Source: Vitrella brassicaformis (lineage: Eukaryota; Sar; Vitrellaceae). Taken from it: a stretch of 64,000 nucleotides of DNA. The position numbers and the translations under genes are program-made. Positions 1 to 11,596 of this stretch are shown here, in pieces (position 1 is the stretch's first letter; every line of letters starts with the position of its first letter). The notes beneath the pieces were generated by a model. The model saw only the letters and a list, made by a program, of their open reading frames with translations, made no database searches and had not been told where the DNA came from. Location of the stretch: positions 186,001 through 250,000 of the forward strand of contig CDMY01000520.1 in assembly GCA_001179505.1 (NCBI GenBank), given 5' to 3'.

Positions 1-606
1 CGCGCGCTCCGTGGTGTGTGTCTTTTTGTTGTGCTTTGAGTTGGGGTACGTGACTTTCTTCACACGCTCAATCTCCACCAGCTCGCTACCCGCCCCCTCC
101 TTGGCCGCACCCTCAACCCCCACGCCCCCAGCACCCTCAGCAGTGCTGCTGCTGTAGCTACCGTAGCCCCACACCTGCTGATACTCGTCTGTACTGACGT
201 CAGCAGGGCCACTGGCGCCCACGCACTCAAACTCAGCCTGAATGGTCCACGGGCACTTGTATCCATTTGTATCTGGATGCATTGCTGTTGAGGCCCACCT
301 CCTCCTGCTGCGTTGTGATGCAGATCTTGGGGGACAGCGACGCCATGTCGACCTGATCGACATCGACATGTAAAAAATGCACACAGACACATGAGTAGGC
401 GTGTGTGGTTGTATTGTATTTGTGTATGTTGGGGGGTGGGGGTCACGTTCAGTTGGAGCGCATTCTGCTGGTAGTCAACGGCGCCCTCTTGCGGGTCTCC
501 GCCGGTACTCAGCTGGCGGTCCGCCATCACCACACCGAGACCACCGAGACCCACACCGATGTCACCGCCCCCCGTGGGATCCTCAGACCTGACGCACACG
601 CGCACA

Positions 607-641
<35 letters not shown>

Positions 642-3600
642 GCATGCCATTCTCATATACAGACAGATATCTGTGTGGGTGGGTGTAGGATGCACTGCAT
701 CGCATACTGTGTTGCGCTGGAGCCCCCAGCTGGAGTGCTGGCAGATACGTTGAAGGCCTTGGACACTTCCCTCTCGCCCTTCTGCCGATCGACAGTGGTG
801 ACATTGACGAGTGTGCTTACGATTAAACTTCACGTGACGCCACTTACGGTCATAATGACCTCTTGTCACGGTGTGGGCAGGGGGCCATGCCGTCCTCGTG
901 CTGCTGCTGCTGCTCCTCGTGACTGTCGTCGCCATCGCGTGAAGTCACACCGACACCCACACGGACACAAATGAAAGGAGAACACCAGATGTGTGCGTAT
1001 GTTGTGTCTGCAGTCATTACGCTGAAGCTGACGACGTGTGGATGCCGTCGTATTGGCCGGCGTCTTGGAATGGGGAGCCGCCGCCGAGCATCTCCCCGCC
1101 GCCCACAAGTGGGGTGGGGGCGGGCATGTCAAACGAACTCTGATCAAGCATGACCATGATGCATACACATACAAGCCGTGAGTGTGCGTCTGTGTCTGTG
1201 TCTGTGGTTTGGCCGTGTGGGGGTGTGTGTTGGCTGCCTGTGGGCCGAACTTGACATTGCACGACGATTGCGAGCCAGCTGACGTACACACACGCACAAA
1301 CACACACAGAGAGAGAGAGAGGGAGGGAGGGAGGGAGAGAGAGAAGGGGAGAGGGGGGACGACCAGGGGACAAATACGTGTGTGTCTGCTGCGCTTGGTG
1401 TGTGTGCTGCATGTGCTACATTTGCGGTAGTGGTAGTGGTCTTGAGTATGGAGTCAGGGACGAGCTCAATGAGGTCGCGATGGATGCAAACATTGCCCTG
1501 AGCAGACACGCAGGCAAACAGGCAAGTGATGCGGCGGCCGGATCGTCATCTGGTGCGCGGGAGAAGAGCTCACTGTGATGCGATCGAAGCCCGTCTGCCA
1601 CGACCCGCGGAGATGATAGTTCCTGAACGAGTTCATTCATGGGCGTGTAAATGGACACATTCATGGCGCCCGACATCATGCGGCTCGCTCACCTCGGCTC
1701 TGCACCATTCACACACACGTAGACAGAGGGAGAGAGAGAGAGGGAGACACGTATGTGGTTTGGTGTGGATATGTGTGTGTGGTGTGTCGCACCCACCGGG
1801 CTCGGCCTTGACTTCGGTGAGTTTGTCTTTGGTGCTCAGCTTCCTCCCATCGCCGTAGACTGACACAACACAACACGCCAGTCCCGTGTTTGCCGTCCCC
1901 CATCTCCACCCACTTAACTTACTACGCGTCAGGTTCGGGCACGAGTGGCTCATCATCGAGTTGCAGAACACACCGCCTGCGGCACACACAAACGAATGCG
2001 GCCAACGTGGTGCGTTCATTTACTTATCAGAAAGCCCCCCGCTCCCCCACCCACCTTTGCGGCACTCGTATGGATTGCCGAGTGCAGGTGAGACGGCCCG
2101 TTTCGTGCTGGTGCTCCTCTTGAGCTCGCCTGCACGCGTCATTCAAGACAGCAGGGGTGTTCTGCGTCCCCCTGTGCGTGTGAATATGCCATGTTGATGT
2201 ACCGAGACCTGTCAGATTGTTGTGCGATGTCGGGTCTCCATACGAGGACACTAACAGAGGTGACATCCCTGTGTTCAACCAAAACCAAAGCCACATTCGT
2301 CTGTGGTGTGTGTGTGTGTGTGTGTTGTCGGTTCCGCCTCTCACTGAGCAGAGATGTGTCAGCGTAGATGCCACCGAATAGGCCTGACATACCGACGACC
2401 AGCCACACACACATCGATCCATTCATCCATCCATCCATCCATGTGTGTAGTGTGTTGGGTTGCCTGTGTGCGATGAGCCGCCACCATACGACGATGACGT
2501 GACTGAAAGACAGAGAGGTGACACCCATCCATTCCATTAGACTTCCATTAGTCCATCCATCACTTTGGCTGCTGGCATCTGTGTGTGTGTGTGTGTGAGG
2601 TGCTGGTACAGTACTGATGGCTCACCGATTTTTCCTCTGATCATCAGTGTTCTGTAGAGCTCGCCGACGGCGTCGAAGTGGATCTCCTGGGTCTGGTCGC
2701 GGCTCCCCATCCAATCGGCGATGGCCGTCAAGGCCTTCTCCATGGCCGACTACCAAGCGAAATGCCAAGAGAGACACATATGTGCGTGTGCGGTACGGTG
2801 CGGTGCGATGTGGTGGGGATGCACTCACCTTCGTGTCGAACTTGAGCTGGAGTTTTGGGATGCTTTTGGGCTTAGTGTCCAGAGTGAGAACTCTGCAAGC
2901 ATGTCAACATCCATCCATCAACGAGTGTGTGGCTCCCCCCCTCCCTCCCTCCCTCCCTCCCTCCCTCCCATCTGTTCGTTGTCTGTGTATTACTTGAAGC
3001 TTTCGTCGTACAGCAAGTTGGTGATCTTTGAGAACTTGAACTCGAAGTTGGCTGCGAGAAGGAACGGGCATGTGAGTGCGGTTGGTAGGTCATGTGCCCA
3101 GCCTACCAATGTGTTGGCGTTCCGTACTCTGGATCTCGTATGCGTAGAAGACGAATCTGTCGTCGCACACTTCGAAGATCCCCTGCAGTGCATTGCAAGG
3201 ACATGCACACACAAAGGCATGAGTACACGCATGGCTGCATGTGAGGCTGTCTTCTCCACTTTCCTCACCTCCGTCCATTTGTCGAGTACGGTGAGGCCCT
3301 TGCCCCACTTGCCCCCAATCTCCCGACCAGTGCAAGCGCTGCAGACAAGGGCAAAGGTCAACGATGGGTGCGTGTCGTGTGTGCATCGGGGACTTATCAA
3401 AATTTGCCTACAAGAAGGTCTCCTTCTCCGGCTTGACTGACACATACAACGAGGAACACACCCTCATCCCACGCTGTATGTAGTTCTCCTGGTCTATACG
3501 TACGTTTCTGTCCCGTCTTGACGCCCATACTGTCAGAGCAGGGCATCGACATGCCAACAGCAGCACCTGCAGGTAAGGAACTAGCAACCATCACGCACGT

Positions 3601-4008
3601 AGCCATGGCGCCTTTCCTGTTGCATCGTTACTCACCGTCACGAGTCTCCTCTTCCACCGAATCCAACGCTGACAAGTCCAAACAAACCACCACGCGCACA
3701 CACACACACACACACACACAGATCCCCATCCACACACACACCATCATGCCTTGTTGTGTCTTCCCCGCCCATCCGCACCGCGAGTTTTGCCCTCCGAGTC
3801 GGCCTTCGGCTCTGCGGTCACGTGCTCTCTCTGGAGCCCCTCCTCGAGGCCCGTGCCTACATCGATGATGAGAGCTCCATCCATCCATCCATCCTCATTT
3901 GCAAAGGCCGCCTCCTCATCCATCCACCCTCCAACCCACCCACCAGCCATGCATTCATATCCCACCCGTCATGCTCTCACCCTTGGACGGATCAGCCGGG
4001 GAGGTCAT
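1..4008 (-). CDS. Unrecognised many-exon protein with a possible PH-like fold; 3' end beyond window
   Basis: A string of short minus-strand exons joined by GT-AG introns can be followed from a plausible start (MTSPADPSK, ATG at 4008) to the left edge, where the frame is still open. Recognisable exon peptides in order include ALIIDVGTGLEEGLQ (about 3870), MSMPCSDSMGVKTGQK (about 3530), GREIGGKWGKGLTVLDKW (about 3300), IFEVCDDRFVFYAYEIQ (about 3150), NFEFKFSKITNLLYDES (about 3040), TLDTKPKSIPKLQLKF (about 2860) and MEKALTAIADWMG (about 2720). The alternating strands followed by a helix over 2.7-3.3 kb look like a PH-type fold, but I recognise no family. Downstream exons around 2300, 1820, 1640, 1470, 1100, 790, 500 and 300 are less certain. 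The frame breaks at a 10-bp near-duplication at 257-276. I do not know the function. Confidence 0.45.
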
Positions 4009-4282
4009 CCAGGCGGTGTCAACAGACGAGAGAGATGCCAGGCCTTGAGAAGACGAGATGTGATGGCTCGTGAGAAGATCGTGAGAATTTCTGCCTTCTC
4101 CCGAAGAACGCTTTTGAACCGAAGAACGCTTATGAATGCGCGCAGTTCATTTACCACGTTCTAAGGGTAGGGTTTGGTGGGTCTAGGGCTGCGGTTCCCG
4201 GTGAGATCTGCTCAAGGAGCACCTCCCTTCCTCGACACGTATGGATAGAGCACAACGATGCAATAGATGAAGGTGCATGGAT
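4009..4282. promoter_or_regulatory. Spacer upstream of the 4.0-kb gene with a telomere-type box
   Basis: This is the 274-bp gap between the start of the first minus-strand gene and the stop codon of the deaminase on the same strand. It contains TAGGGTTT at 4168-4175, the same core as a plant telo-box and as a TTTAGGG telomere unit. Related words occur in two other promoter spacers in this window. Promoter function is inferred from position only. Confidence 0.35.
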
Positions 4283-5021
4283 TCATCCGCGCGCAGCAGC
4301 CAGGGCACAGTCCAGCCGTTCTCGCACACGAACCTTCCTGTCGTCAGGGAGGAACGAGCCACGTAACGCGTCTATGCTCGTTAACAGAAAATCAGCCTCA
4401 GAGATCCCCAGCCGGGCGTTGAGCATCGCGTACTCCTCTGCTATGCCGCTGCCCGTAACGCCAGGATCATCTGCAGATGGACAAAATGGGTGACAGCGTA
4501 CAGCTGGTAGCTTCTAAGGGGCCGATTGTGTATGTGTGTGTGTGTGCGGAAGCACTTGCCTGTATTGACGCACACACGTAGCCCCTTGGAGAGGAAAAAG
4601 GGCAGCGGGTGCGCCTCGACGGACTTTACTGCCCCCGTGAAGACATTGCTGGTGACGGACAGCTCAAGCAGCACGTCCCTCTCATTCAGCCACTCCACCA
4701 TGGCCTCGTCCCGACCCACCAACACCTACACAGGACACGACACACGAGGAAAGGCACATACATGTGACGGTGGGCTCGGGTGCGGTGTCTGAGGCGGCCT
4801 CTCTGCACTTCCCTCCTCCCCAGAACGCACCCCATGGCCGATTCGCGTGGCACCCATCTGCTCCACGGCAAAGCGCACGTTGTCCTTGGCCCGCCCCTCC
4901 ATTGCGGCCCTCGAGCAGATGTCCTGACCGCAGTGGACAGTGAGGGGCAGCCCCACGCCCTTGACAAGGGGCCAGCACCACTCGAGGTCATCCTCACTGC
5001 CGGCAACGTCCAATCCTGCAC

Positions 5022-5058
<37 letters not shown>

Positions 5059-5702
5059 AAATCATGTGCCTGCCTGTGGTGTGTCTGTGCAGGTCCGTCG
5101 ATGCATGTGTTACCCACCGCAGAACATGTCACGATGGATGGCGGCGAACTCAGCGGTCTTCTTGACTGAATCCGCGCCCAGCGTGCTGACCGCCAGGCAG
5201 ATCAGTCCGACCTCTATATCAAACTTTTTCTCCGCCTCACGTATCCCCTCAGCAACCGCACCCAGCACTTCGTCATAGGACAGGGGGTGTGGTAAGCTGG
5301 CGGGCGGGGGGTCAGGCGAGCAATGGGCAGGGGCGTAGCGGAGCTCCAGCAGCTGCACGCCATCACGGGCCTTGTCCTCGCAGACCTCATAAGCGATGCG
5401 GCGGAAGAACTCTGCCTCGCGATAGAGCACCTGGGAGCGGCCGAACACCGACAGAAAGGCTGATAGATTCGGCAGTGGGCGGGAGGGCTGGAAATAATCC
5501 TTGAGATCAGCTTCATGGTCCTCTGTCTGGAGGCCGTATTTGTGCCAGTAGTGGAGGATGGTCGACAGCCGAACAGCACCCTCCAGATGGCAATGCAGCT
5601 CCACCTGCACACACACACAGACACACACACACAGAGGACCAGTTTTTGGCAGATCAACGTATCTCAGCCACAGACCTTCGGCAACGCCTTCCATTGGTCC
5701 AT
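4283..5702 (-). CDS. ADA: Adenosine deaminase family protein with catalytic Glu replaced by Gln
   Basis: The family hydrolyses adenosine to inosine in purine salvage, in the cytosol. Five exons (5676-5702, 5118-5604, 4831-5015, 4560-4725, 4283-4470) total 1053 bp and give 350 residues, the usual ADA length. Exon 1 supplies MDQWKALPK, joining to VELHCHLEGA to form the N-terminal zinc-binding HxH. Also visible are GLDVAGSEDD, VHCGQD, ATRIGHG and NTDDPG; these hold the other zinc and substrate residues. The family motif HAGE carries the catalytic proton-shuttling Glu, and here the codon is CAG (Gln). The last intron has a GC donor (G|GCAAGT), which is needed to make NTDDP. The start codon lies 81 bp from the divergent neighbour. 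Family assignment is secure; activity is doubtful because of the Gln. Confidence 0.88.
5022..5058. repeat. (CAGA)n microsatellite in an ADA intron
   Basis: About nine tandem CAGA units lie in the intron between ADA exons 2 and 3. The same tetramer recurs in introns near 11905, 14033, 37747 and 40955. Confidence 0.9.
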
Positions 5703-5783
5703 CTGAGCCCTTGCCGATGGATTTTCTCCCCTCTCTTCTCCTGCGAGCTGGATCGCATCAAAGCGGCGAAACTTGAAGGAACC
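5703..5783. promoter_or_regulatory. 81-bp bidirectional spacer
   Basis: Only 81 bp separate the two start codons of the head-to-head pair (deaminase on the minus strand, small gene on the plus strand). Both 5' UTRs and promoters must fit in or overlap this stretch. It holds a pyrimidine run (ttttctcccctctcttctcc) and no TATA-like box that I can see. Confidence 0.5.
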
Positions 5784-6563
5784 ATGATGACGGCAGCGGA
5801 AGCATACGTGGCCGTCAGGACGATTGCTGAAGTCACGAGTGAGTTGTTGTCGCGCAGCCCGGCATCCAACTGGGAAGCCAACGAGCGCTACGCATACCTC
5901 ACCCGATGCGCTGCGGAGACCAAATGGACCAAAACCACACGAGGCAACAAGCACCAAGGTGAGACCACAGACGCATCAGCTCTGCAGATCTGTGTGAAAC
6001 TCTAATGGTGTATAAGTGTGCTTGATTCAGTTGGTTACGTGAGTAGCAGCGGTGTGTGGATGCCTCAGTGGATGGCCAAGATGACACCAACTCAGCTCAA
6101 GGAATGGATCATCGACGACCGCAACAGAGTGCCCGACGACGGCATCGCCACATACCCAAGCAGCCCAGCGGAATCATCCCCCTCTCCTTCAATGGCGTCT
6201 GGCGACCCGTCTGCTGATGCGGTGGCGCTGCAGCGGTCGCTGAGGGATGGCGACATTGGTGGGGCGATGTCGGCCGTCACGAGGCTTTGTGCCGCCAGAG
6301 CCGACCTGGAGGTCTTCATCGACCAGGTGTGGATGTGGGTAGTGAGGCTGCCAGTGGAGATGCATGGCGTGTGTGCAATGGATGATTGTTTCACCTCTCT
6401 GTGTGCGCGCGCGCGCGTGTATGTGTGTTAGGCTGAGACGATTCGTCGCGCCAAGCAGTCGATGGGCGGCACTTTGTGTGAGCTGGGCTTCCCCCCTGAG
6501 AGGGTGTTCGCTCTCGTGGAAAACAAGGACAGTCTCGACGCTTGCTTCGCCGAACTCTGCTAG
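5784..6563 (+). CDS. Small uncharacterised protein, UBA/CUE-like C-terminus possible
   Basis: Three exons (5784-5958, 6031-6326, 6432-6563) sum to 603 bp and encode 200 residues. The start MMTAAEAYVAV follows an in-frame stop of the upstream frame. Residues near 60-90 (MPQWMAKMTPTQLKEW) and a Ser/Pro-rich linker precede a helical C-terminus with LCELGFPPERVFALVE and a final ACFAELC. That last part resembles the three-helix UBA/CUE pattern, where a short helix is followed by a GF loop, so ubiquitin binding is possible. No catalytic motif is visible. It shares an 81-bp promoter spacer with the deaminase. Splicing is supported by GT-AG sites and an unbroken frame; the function is not known. Confidence 0.65.
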
Positions 6564-7750
6564 CCTCTGCCTCGCTCATCGCTGCCCTTTTCTTTTGGGG
6601 GGGTGTTGATGGCTGGTCATCCGCGAAGAACTGTTGGGTGTGTAGATATCGTGTCTTGTTCGGCCTGGCTGACGTTGGTTGATTCGTTGACTCATGTAAC
6701 GTATCTATCTACCGCTCTAGCCTGATGTGGCGAGATGCCCTTTGCCCTTGTCCATGCGTGAAACAAATCGATCATTGCCAGAATCACGTTGTCTGCGGCT
6801 GCCCCGCCCTGCAACACCGTAGGGCCATCGATAAAAGGCCAACAACAAGCCTGGCCTGAAAATGAGACCGGCCATCCATCCATCCATCCAGTGATAAAGG
6901 GCATGCGACCATCAGGTATCCACAAAGATGCACAAAGGCACCCACCCCCGTCCCCCATCAATCCGATCAACCCACAGACATGAGGACATGCATGCGCATC
7001 TTCCCCATCATGCCCACACACAGTGGCGATACAGGCACTGAGACAGACAGAGATTGAGACGGAGAGAGAGAGAGAGAGAGAGATACAGGCACACATCGAG
7101 GGTCCGTGACACTCAGCGGGGCGCTCCAGTGCGCTCGAAATGTCGTCAGGTGTCCCTCTGACACTCATGCAATGCACACACGCACACATGCACACATCAA
7201 CACATTGACAGAAACGCCACACCCATCGATCGACCTGCAAACGCTTCGCGTGACATGACAGTCAGCAAGCACCCGTCAGTCAGGACCAGCCAGTAGAGTG
7301 AGTAGGAGGGGGGAGGGATTCGGTACCGTACGATACTAACTCGTATGCAGGTGAGTAAGAACTCCCCTAAAGCAGATGGCAGCTGGTCTGTGACCCACTG
7401 GCTCGACTATCACCACGCGCACCACATGCAGACACGACACGACACGCATACGTCCGGCACACACGAGTATCGAGCCAGCAGGGGATACACAAAACGCGCG
7501 TCACGCGCTTGGAAAATCTCAAGGATCGATAAGGGACGACACAGAGACAGACAGACGCCACGAAAAAGCGCTCGACGACCGACTCGTCAACAAGGCGGGC
7601 GCGAGAAGCACAAAGAAGCGTACGAACGAACGAACGAAGGAGAGGAGAAGAGAGGAGGGGGAACATAGGAAGGGGCCAAGGCGTACACATACATACAATG
7701 CAGTCGTGCAGACAGCGACTCAGCCCAATATGTGGGCCAAAAGCCGCCGG
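6564..7750. other. Intergenic region between convergent genes, simple repeats only
   Basis: About 1.2 kb between two 3' ends. It holds (CATC)n near 6875-6890, a (GA)n tract at 7061-7082, many CACA words, and a GAAC/GAAG-rich stretch at 7622-7660. Open frames here are low-complexity translations with no family resemblance. I see no gene. Confidence 0.6.
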
Positions 7751-8703
7751 CTACGCACTGCCATCGCCGTTGGCAAGAGCCGCAGCCTCCCTCTCCTCGA
7801 TGATGCGTTCGACCTCCTCCTTGATGTCGCCGTGCGCCCCGCCATAGCCCGCACCACTCTCAACGCGGTCCACGATCGCCTCGAGCTCGGCATCAGTCAG
7901 ATTGCCCGCATTGCCCCCATGAATGCCGCCATAGCCACTCTCTCCCTCTGCAGTGGCATTGCCGTGCACACCGCCATAACCTACCACGACCAAAGAAAAA
8001 CGAGGGAATGTCCCGAGCTTGCTTGTGTGGGAAGGTCTTCCCTCAGATCGTCTGTTCTGACCTGCACGGGCGCCTTCCGGTGTGGCCTCTTCGGACCCAT
8101 GGATGCCTCCGTAGCCACTCTCTCCCTCTGTCGTCGCGTTGCCGTGCACACCGCCGTAGCCTGACCAGTATTAACCAGACACGACACGAGCATTAAAGAC
8201 AGACACGTGTGCCCGCCCGCATCCGTCAGTCAGACTTTGCCCTCACCAGCGGGAACGCTTTCTGGCGTGGCCGACTCGTCGCCATGGACACCGCCATAGC
8301 CTGACAGCAGACGAGCGAGCAAGAGAGCACCGATTGACGCACTCTAACACATGTGTCTCAATCTCTACATGTGCTAGGTAGATCTACCCTACCTGATTCC
8401 TCCTCGGCATGGTAGCCACCATATCCAGGAGGCACCTCCTCGGCGGACACGTTGGCAGTGCCGTTGTCGTGGCGGCCGCCGTAGCCGGCGCCCTCCACCA
8501 CCTGATAGTCACTTTCGACCTGGGCGCGGCGTCTCTCAGCCGACGTGCGCAGGTGCCTCGATGGGAGGGCCGACGCCTGCACGCCCACACAGAGAAAGAA
8601 AGCAGTGAGCATACCCAGACAGAGATCTTCCACATGGCTGACTGACCAGAGCGATGCAGAGAAGGACCAGAGCGGGCAGCGCGAACAGGTGCGATGGCTT
8701 CAT
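7751..8703 (-). CDS. Secreted protein built of GYGG-x-H repeats
   Basis: Five exons (8647-8703, 8393-8576, 8247-8300, 8062-8160, 7751-7980) sum to 624 bp, 207 residues. Exon 1 and the start of exon 2 encode a clear signal peptide (MKPSHLFALPALVLLCIAL followed by ASALP). The rest carries eight copies of GYGG followed by R/Y/V/I/A and His, such as GYGGVHGNATTEGES and GYGGIHGGNAGN. Acidic linkers separate them, and five N-glycosylation sequons lie close by (NGT, NVS, NAT twice, NLT). All introns are phase 1 and each later exon begins with a GYGG repeat, which points to exon duplication. The C-terminus is a charged helix (IKEEVERIIEEREAAA). I recognise no family; a wall or extracellular matrix role, or metal binding through the His residues, is only a guess. 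Confidence 0.8.
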
Positions 8704-9003
8704 GGATGATATCTGGCCCTCAGAGCTGCAGCAAGCAAGGCACACGCAAGCAATGGCGTTGCTGAGCGTCCAAGCCTGACGAGGCCCCACCTGCCGAGTG
8801 AAGTGGACGGCGTCTGACAAGATGCCAATTGATGCTTTTGAGGTAGATCTCTTGAGGTTTCAGTACTGGGGCAGGCTGCTGAAGTGCCTGAGCTACGTGG
8901 GGTGCGCAATTTCAGCCAGCGAAGATCTTTTTCAATTGTTTTCGCGCCTGCCCTGGCTCTTTGAGCTTGCGGCACCACTCATCCTAGAAGACGCCGCTGC
9001 AAG
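8704..9003. promoter_or_regulatory. 300-bp divergent spacer between the GYGG gene and ATG4
   Basis: Start codons of two divergent genes are 300 bp apart. No strong TATA box or repeat is visible. Both promoters are inferred to lie here. Confidence 0.4.
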
Positions 9004-11081
9004 ATGCAGACGCTGTCGAATTGGGCGAATAACATCCCATCGACGACCTGGTACCGTGCCTTCAAGGCGGCCATCGTCAACCTGATCCCGTTCCCATGGC
9101 GGGCCAACCCGCCCCAGGTGGTGATGCTGGCGTGCGAGTACGACCTCTCCAGCCCCGAGAGCAACAAGCAGTTCCTCGACGACTTCTGCAGCAGGACCCT
9201 CTTCACCTACCGCGACCAGTTCACCCCGATCAGCCAGGACCAGGACATGATTGAGATGGACGCCTCCCCCCCGCCACACGGATTCTCGGCCGTCCACAGG
9301 GAGGCGGGCGGCATCCTCAGCGACGCCGGCTGGGGCTGCATGATCCGCGTCACTCAGATGGCACTCGTCCAGTGCCTCATCTACCACACACTCGGCAGGG
9401 ACTGGCGATTCAACACGCGGGCTGACCTCACACCGGGGGCCACCTTCTGGCAGCTAATAGCGCTGTTCATGGACACCCCGTCCGCCCCCTTCTCGCTGCA
9501 CAACATCGTTAGGGAGGGCCTCAAGCTGGGGAAGCGGCCGAGCGAGTGGTTCGGGCCGACCTCTGGCGCACTTGCCGTCAAGAGCCTGATGGACCAACAC
9601 GGGGCGCAGAGCTGTGGGCTGCGGTGCGTGACCTTCCCTGAGGGCATCATATACACCAACGAGGTATATAGGTGACACGGGCGACCGAACAAATGTGTTC
9701 ATTCAGTGGACTGATTGTGTCTGTGTCTGTCTGTGTGCAGGTCCTTGAGGCCTTCAGTGGCGTCCCACGGAAGGAGGCTGCGGACAAGGCTGCCGGCGCC
9801 TCGTCGAGCAGTGGTGGCCCGTCAGCACCAGCAGGGCCGTCATCATCGCCTTCCGAGTGCCCCACAGCAGATGAGCCACAGGCAGCCCAACAGGCCAAGA
9901 GGGAAAGCAGCGGGCCTGCAGAGGATGTCAGGTGCGTGCGAACAAACGAAGACAGGCAGGGAGAAATCTCTGGCTGACAGGTGTGTGTGTGTGTGTGTGT
10001 GTGTCAGCGGTGTGGTGATATGGTTGTGTCTGCGTCTGGGTGTGGACAGCTTCAACGTTGACAAGTATCAGAGCCCCATCCAGGCCTGTTTCTCCATCCC
10101 ACAGTTCCAGGGCCTTGCAGGCGAGTCCATAGACACCATCCATCCAGCCATCCATCCAGCCATCCATCCATCCATCCACCATTGCACGAACAAAGACATA
10201 CACATGAATCATCCATCATCTGTATGTCTGTGGTTGTGTGCAGGTGGTGGTCCGGCCAACAGCGCGTACTTCTTCGTGGCGGCCAACCGCGAGAACCTCT
10301 ACTTCCTGGACCCTCACTCCAAATGCCAGGTAACACGCACGCACCGATATATGCCTGCAATGCAATGCAAGGCACCCATGGGCAGCGGCACCCGATGCAC
10401 GATTCGCTCTGACTGCCCTCCGCCCCTCCCTGCCTTGTTTCCCTCTCTCCCTCTGTGTGTGTGTGTGTGTGTGTGTGCATGTGATGGTGCCTGCGGTTGG
10501 TTCCTGGTGGATGGAGGTGTGTGTGTCTGGGTGCTGCTGGTGTCGCGATCTGTGCTGCCCCTTTGGCCTCTGCAAACGGCGGCGAACGTGGCGCCACGGC
10601 GGGCAGGCTGCCTTCACCGAGATCCCCTCGCCCACCGCCCCCGAGCAGCTGGCGGCCTTCGCCTGCCAGGTACACCCATCCGAGCCGCGGCAGCTCGCAT
10701 GGTCGTCGCTCAACCCTTCCATGGCACTCGGATTCGTTTGCCAGGTCGGTCGGCCGGTCTGTCACACCGGACCCCCCTCACACGCATCTGCATCAGTGCT
10801 TTTGTGTTGTGTGTCGTGTGGTTGCGTGTGTGCACTGCAGACGGTGGATCAGTACGAAGACCTGTGTGCGCGGCTCAAGGCGGTGGACGCCGACCTGTTC
10901 GAGATCCTGCCCACACGGCCGGAGTACAACTACGAAGGTATGTCTGTCTGTGGGCACTTGCACACAGAAGGGCAGCTGGCAGCTCAGAGAGAGACCGGTT
11001 GTGTGACTCCGTGTGTGTGTGTGTGTGTGTGCAGGCGGCCTCAAGACGGACGAGGAGGACCCCGATTTAGTGCTCCTGTGA
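9004..11081 (+). CDS. ATG4: Autophagy cysteine protease ATG4
   Basis: ATG4 cleaves the ATG8 C-terminus and removes ATG8 from lipids during autophagosome formation; in apicomplexan-type algae the substrate could also be plastid-associated. Seven exons (9004-9663, 9741-9931, 10050-10120, 10244-10329, 10607-10744, 10841-10937, 11035-11081) sum to 1290 bp, 429 residues. Peptidase C54 hallmarks are FTYRDQFTPI, then DAGWGCMIR with the catalytic Cys, EWFGPTSGALAV, IPQFQGLAGGGP, and YFLDPHSKCQ with the catalytic Asp-His pair. NPSMALGFVC and FEILP follow near the C-terminus, as in the family. A Ser/Ala-rich insertion of about 60 residues (exon 2) interrupts the core. The third intron uses a GC donor (GCAG|GCGAGT) that is needed to restore LAGG. 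FEIL could serve as an ATG8-interacting motif. Confidence 0.93.
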
Positions 11082-11596
11082 TGGAAAGGAACGGGATGTG
11101 GGGGCTGCGGGTGAGAGAGCGAGTGGGATGAGAGCCAACTTGTGTAGGTGAGAGAGAGAGGCCTTGCTGGTGAGTGAGTGGGACTCCTGCTGTCTTGCCT
11201 GCCTGATTGATGTGTGTAAAGTAGCTGAGCGCGTGACGTTCGACAGATGGACAGATATATGCAGGGGTGTGTAAGTGGCACTTTTTGCGTCTTTTTGATT
11301 GATGCCTGCTCGAACGAAATAAGTAAGGCGCCGGCTTGGCTTGCTCAACTAGCTTAGCATAGCAGCGTCCATCATTTGCTCAACCAAGGCGGAAACAGCC
11401 AACAGGACGCCCGACAACGCCAGCGCTTTCACCTTGTCCAATTTGCAAATTGCTAGCCGCTCTCGCAACTGATTCACATGTGCACACAATGGACAGACAC
11501 CATACGGTCCACGCATCCACCGCACCGCACACCCACACACACGCGTCCACACATCGCACGGTAGCTACAGATGTTGCCAGCTGGTGAGTCGATCTG
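11082..11596. other. Convergent 3' spacer
   Basis: 515 bp between the ATG4 stop and the helicase stop. A 67-codon minus-strand frame at 11349-11552 is open but lacks family resemblance and any clear splice link. I do not call a gene here. Confidence 0.5.

Noticed and set aside
30-935. Single 291-codon minus-strand frame as one exon
   Set aside because: It runs through (TG)n and intron-like sequence; three separate exons in other frames fit better.
2938-2968. (CCCT)n run considered as a CRISPR or structured repeat
   Set aside because: It is a plain tetramer microsatellite without spacers.
11349-11552. 67-codon minus-strand frame after the helicase stop
   Set aside because: No splice site joins it to the helicase, whose last exon ends in a proper stop at 11597, and it resembles no family.
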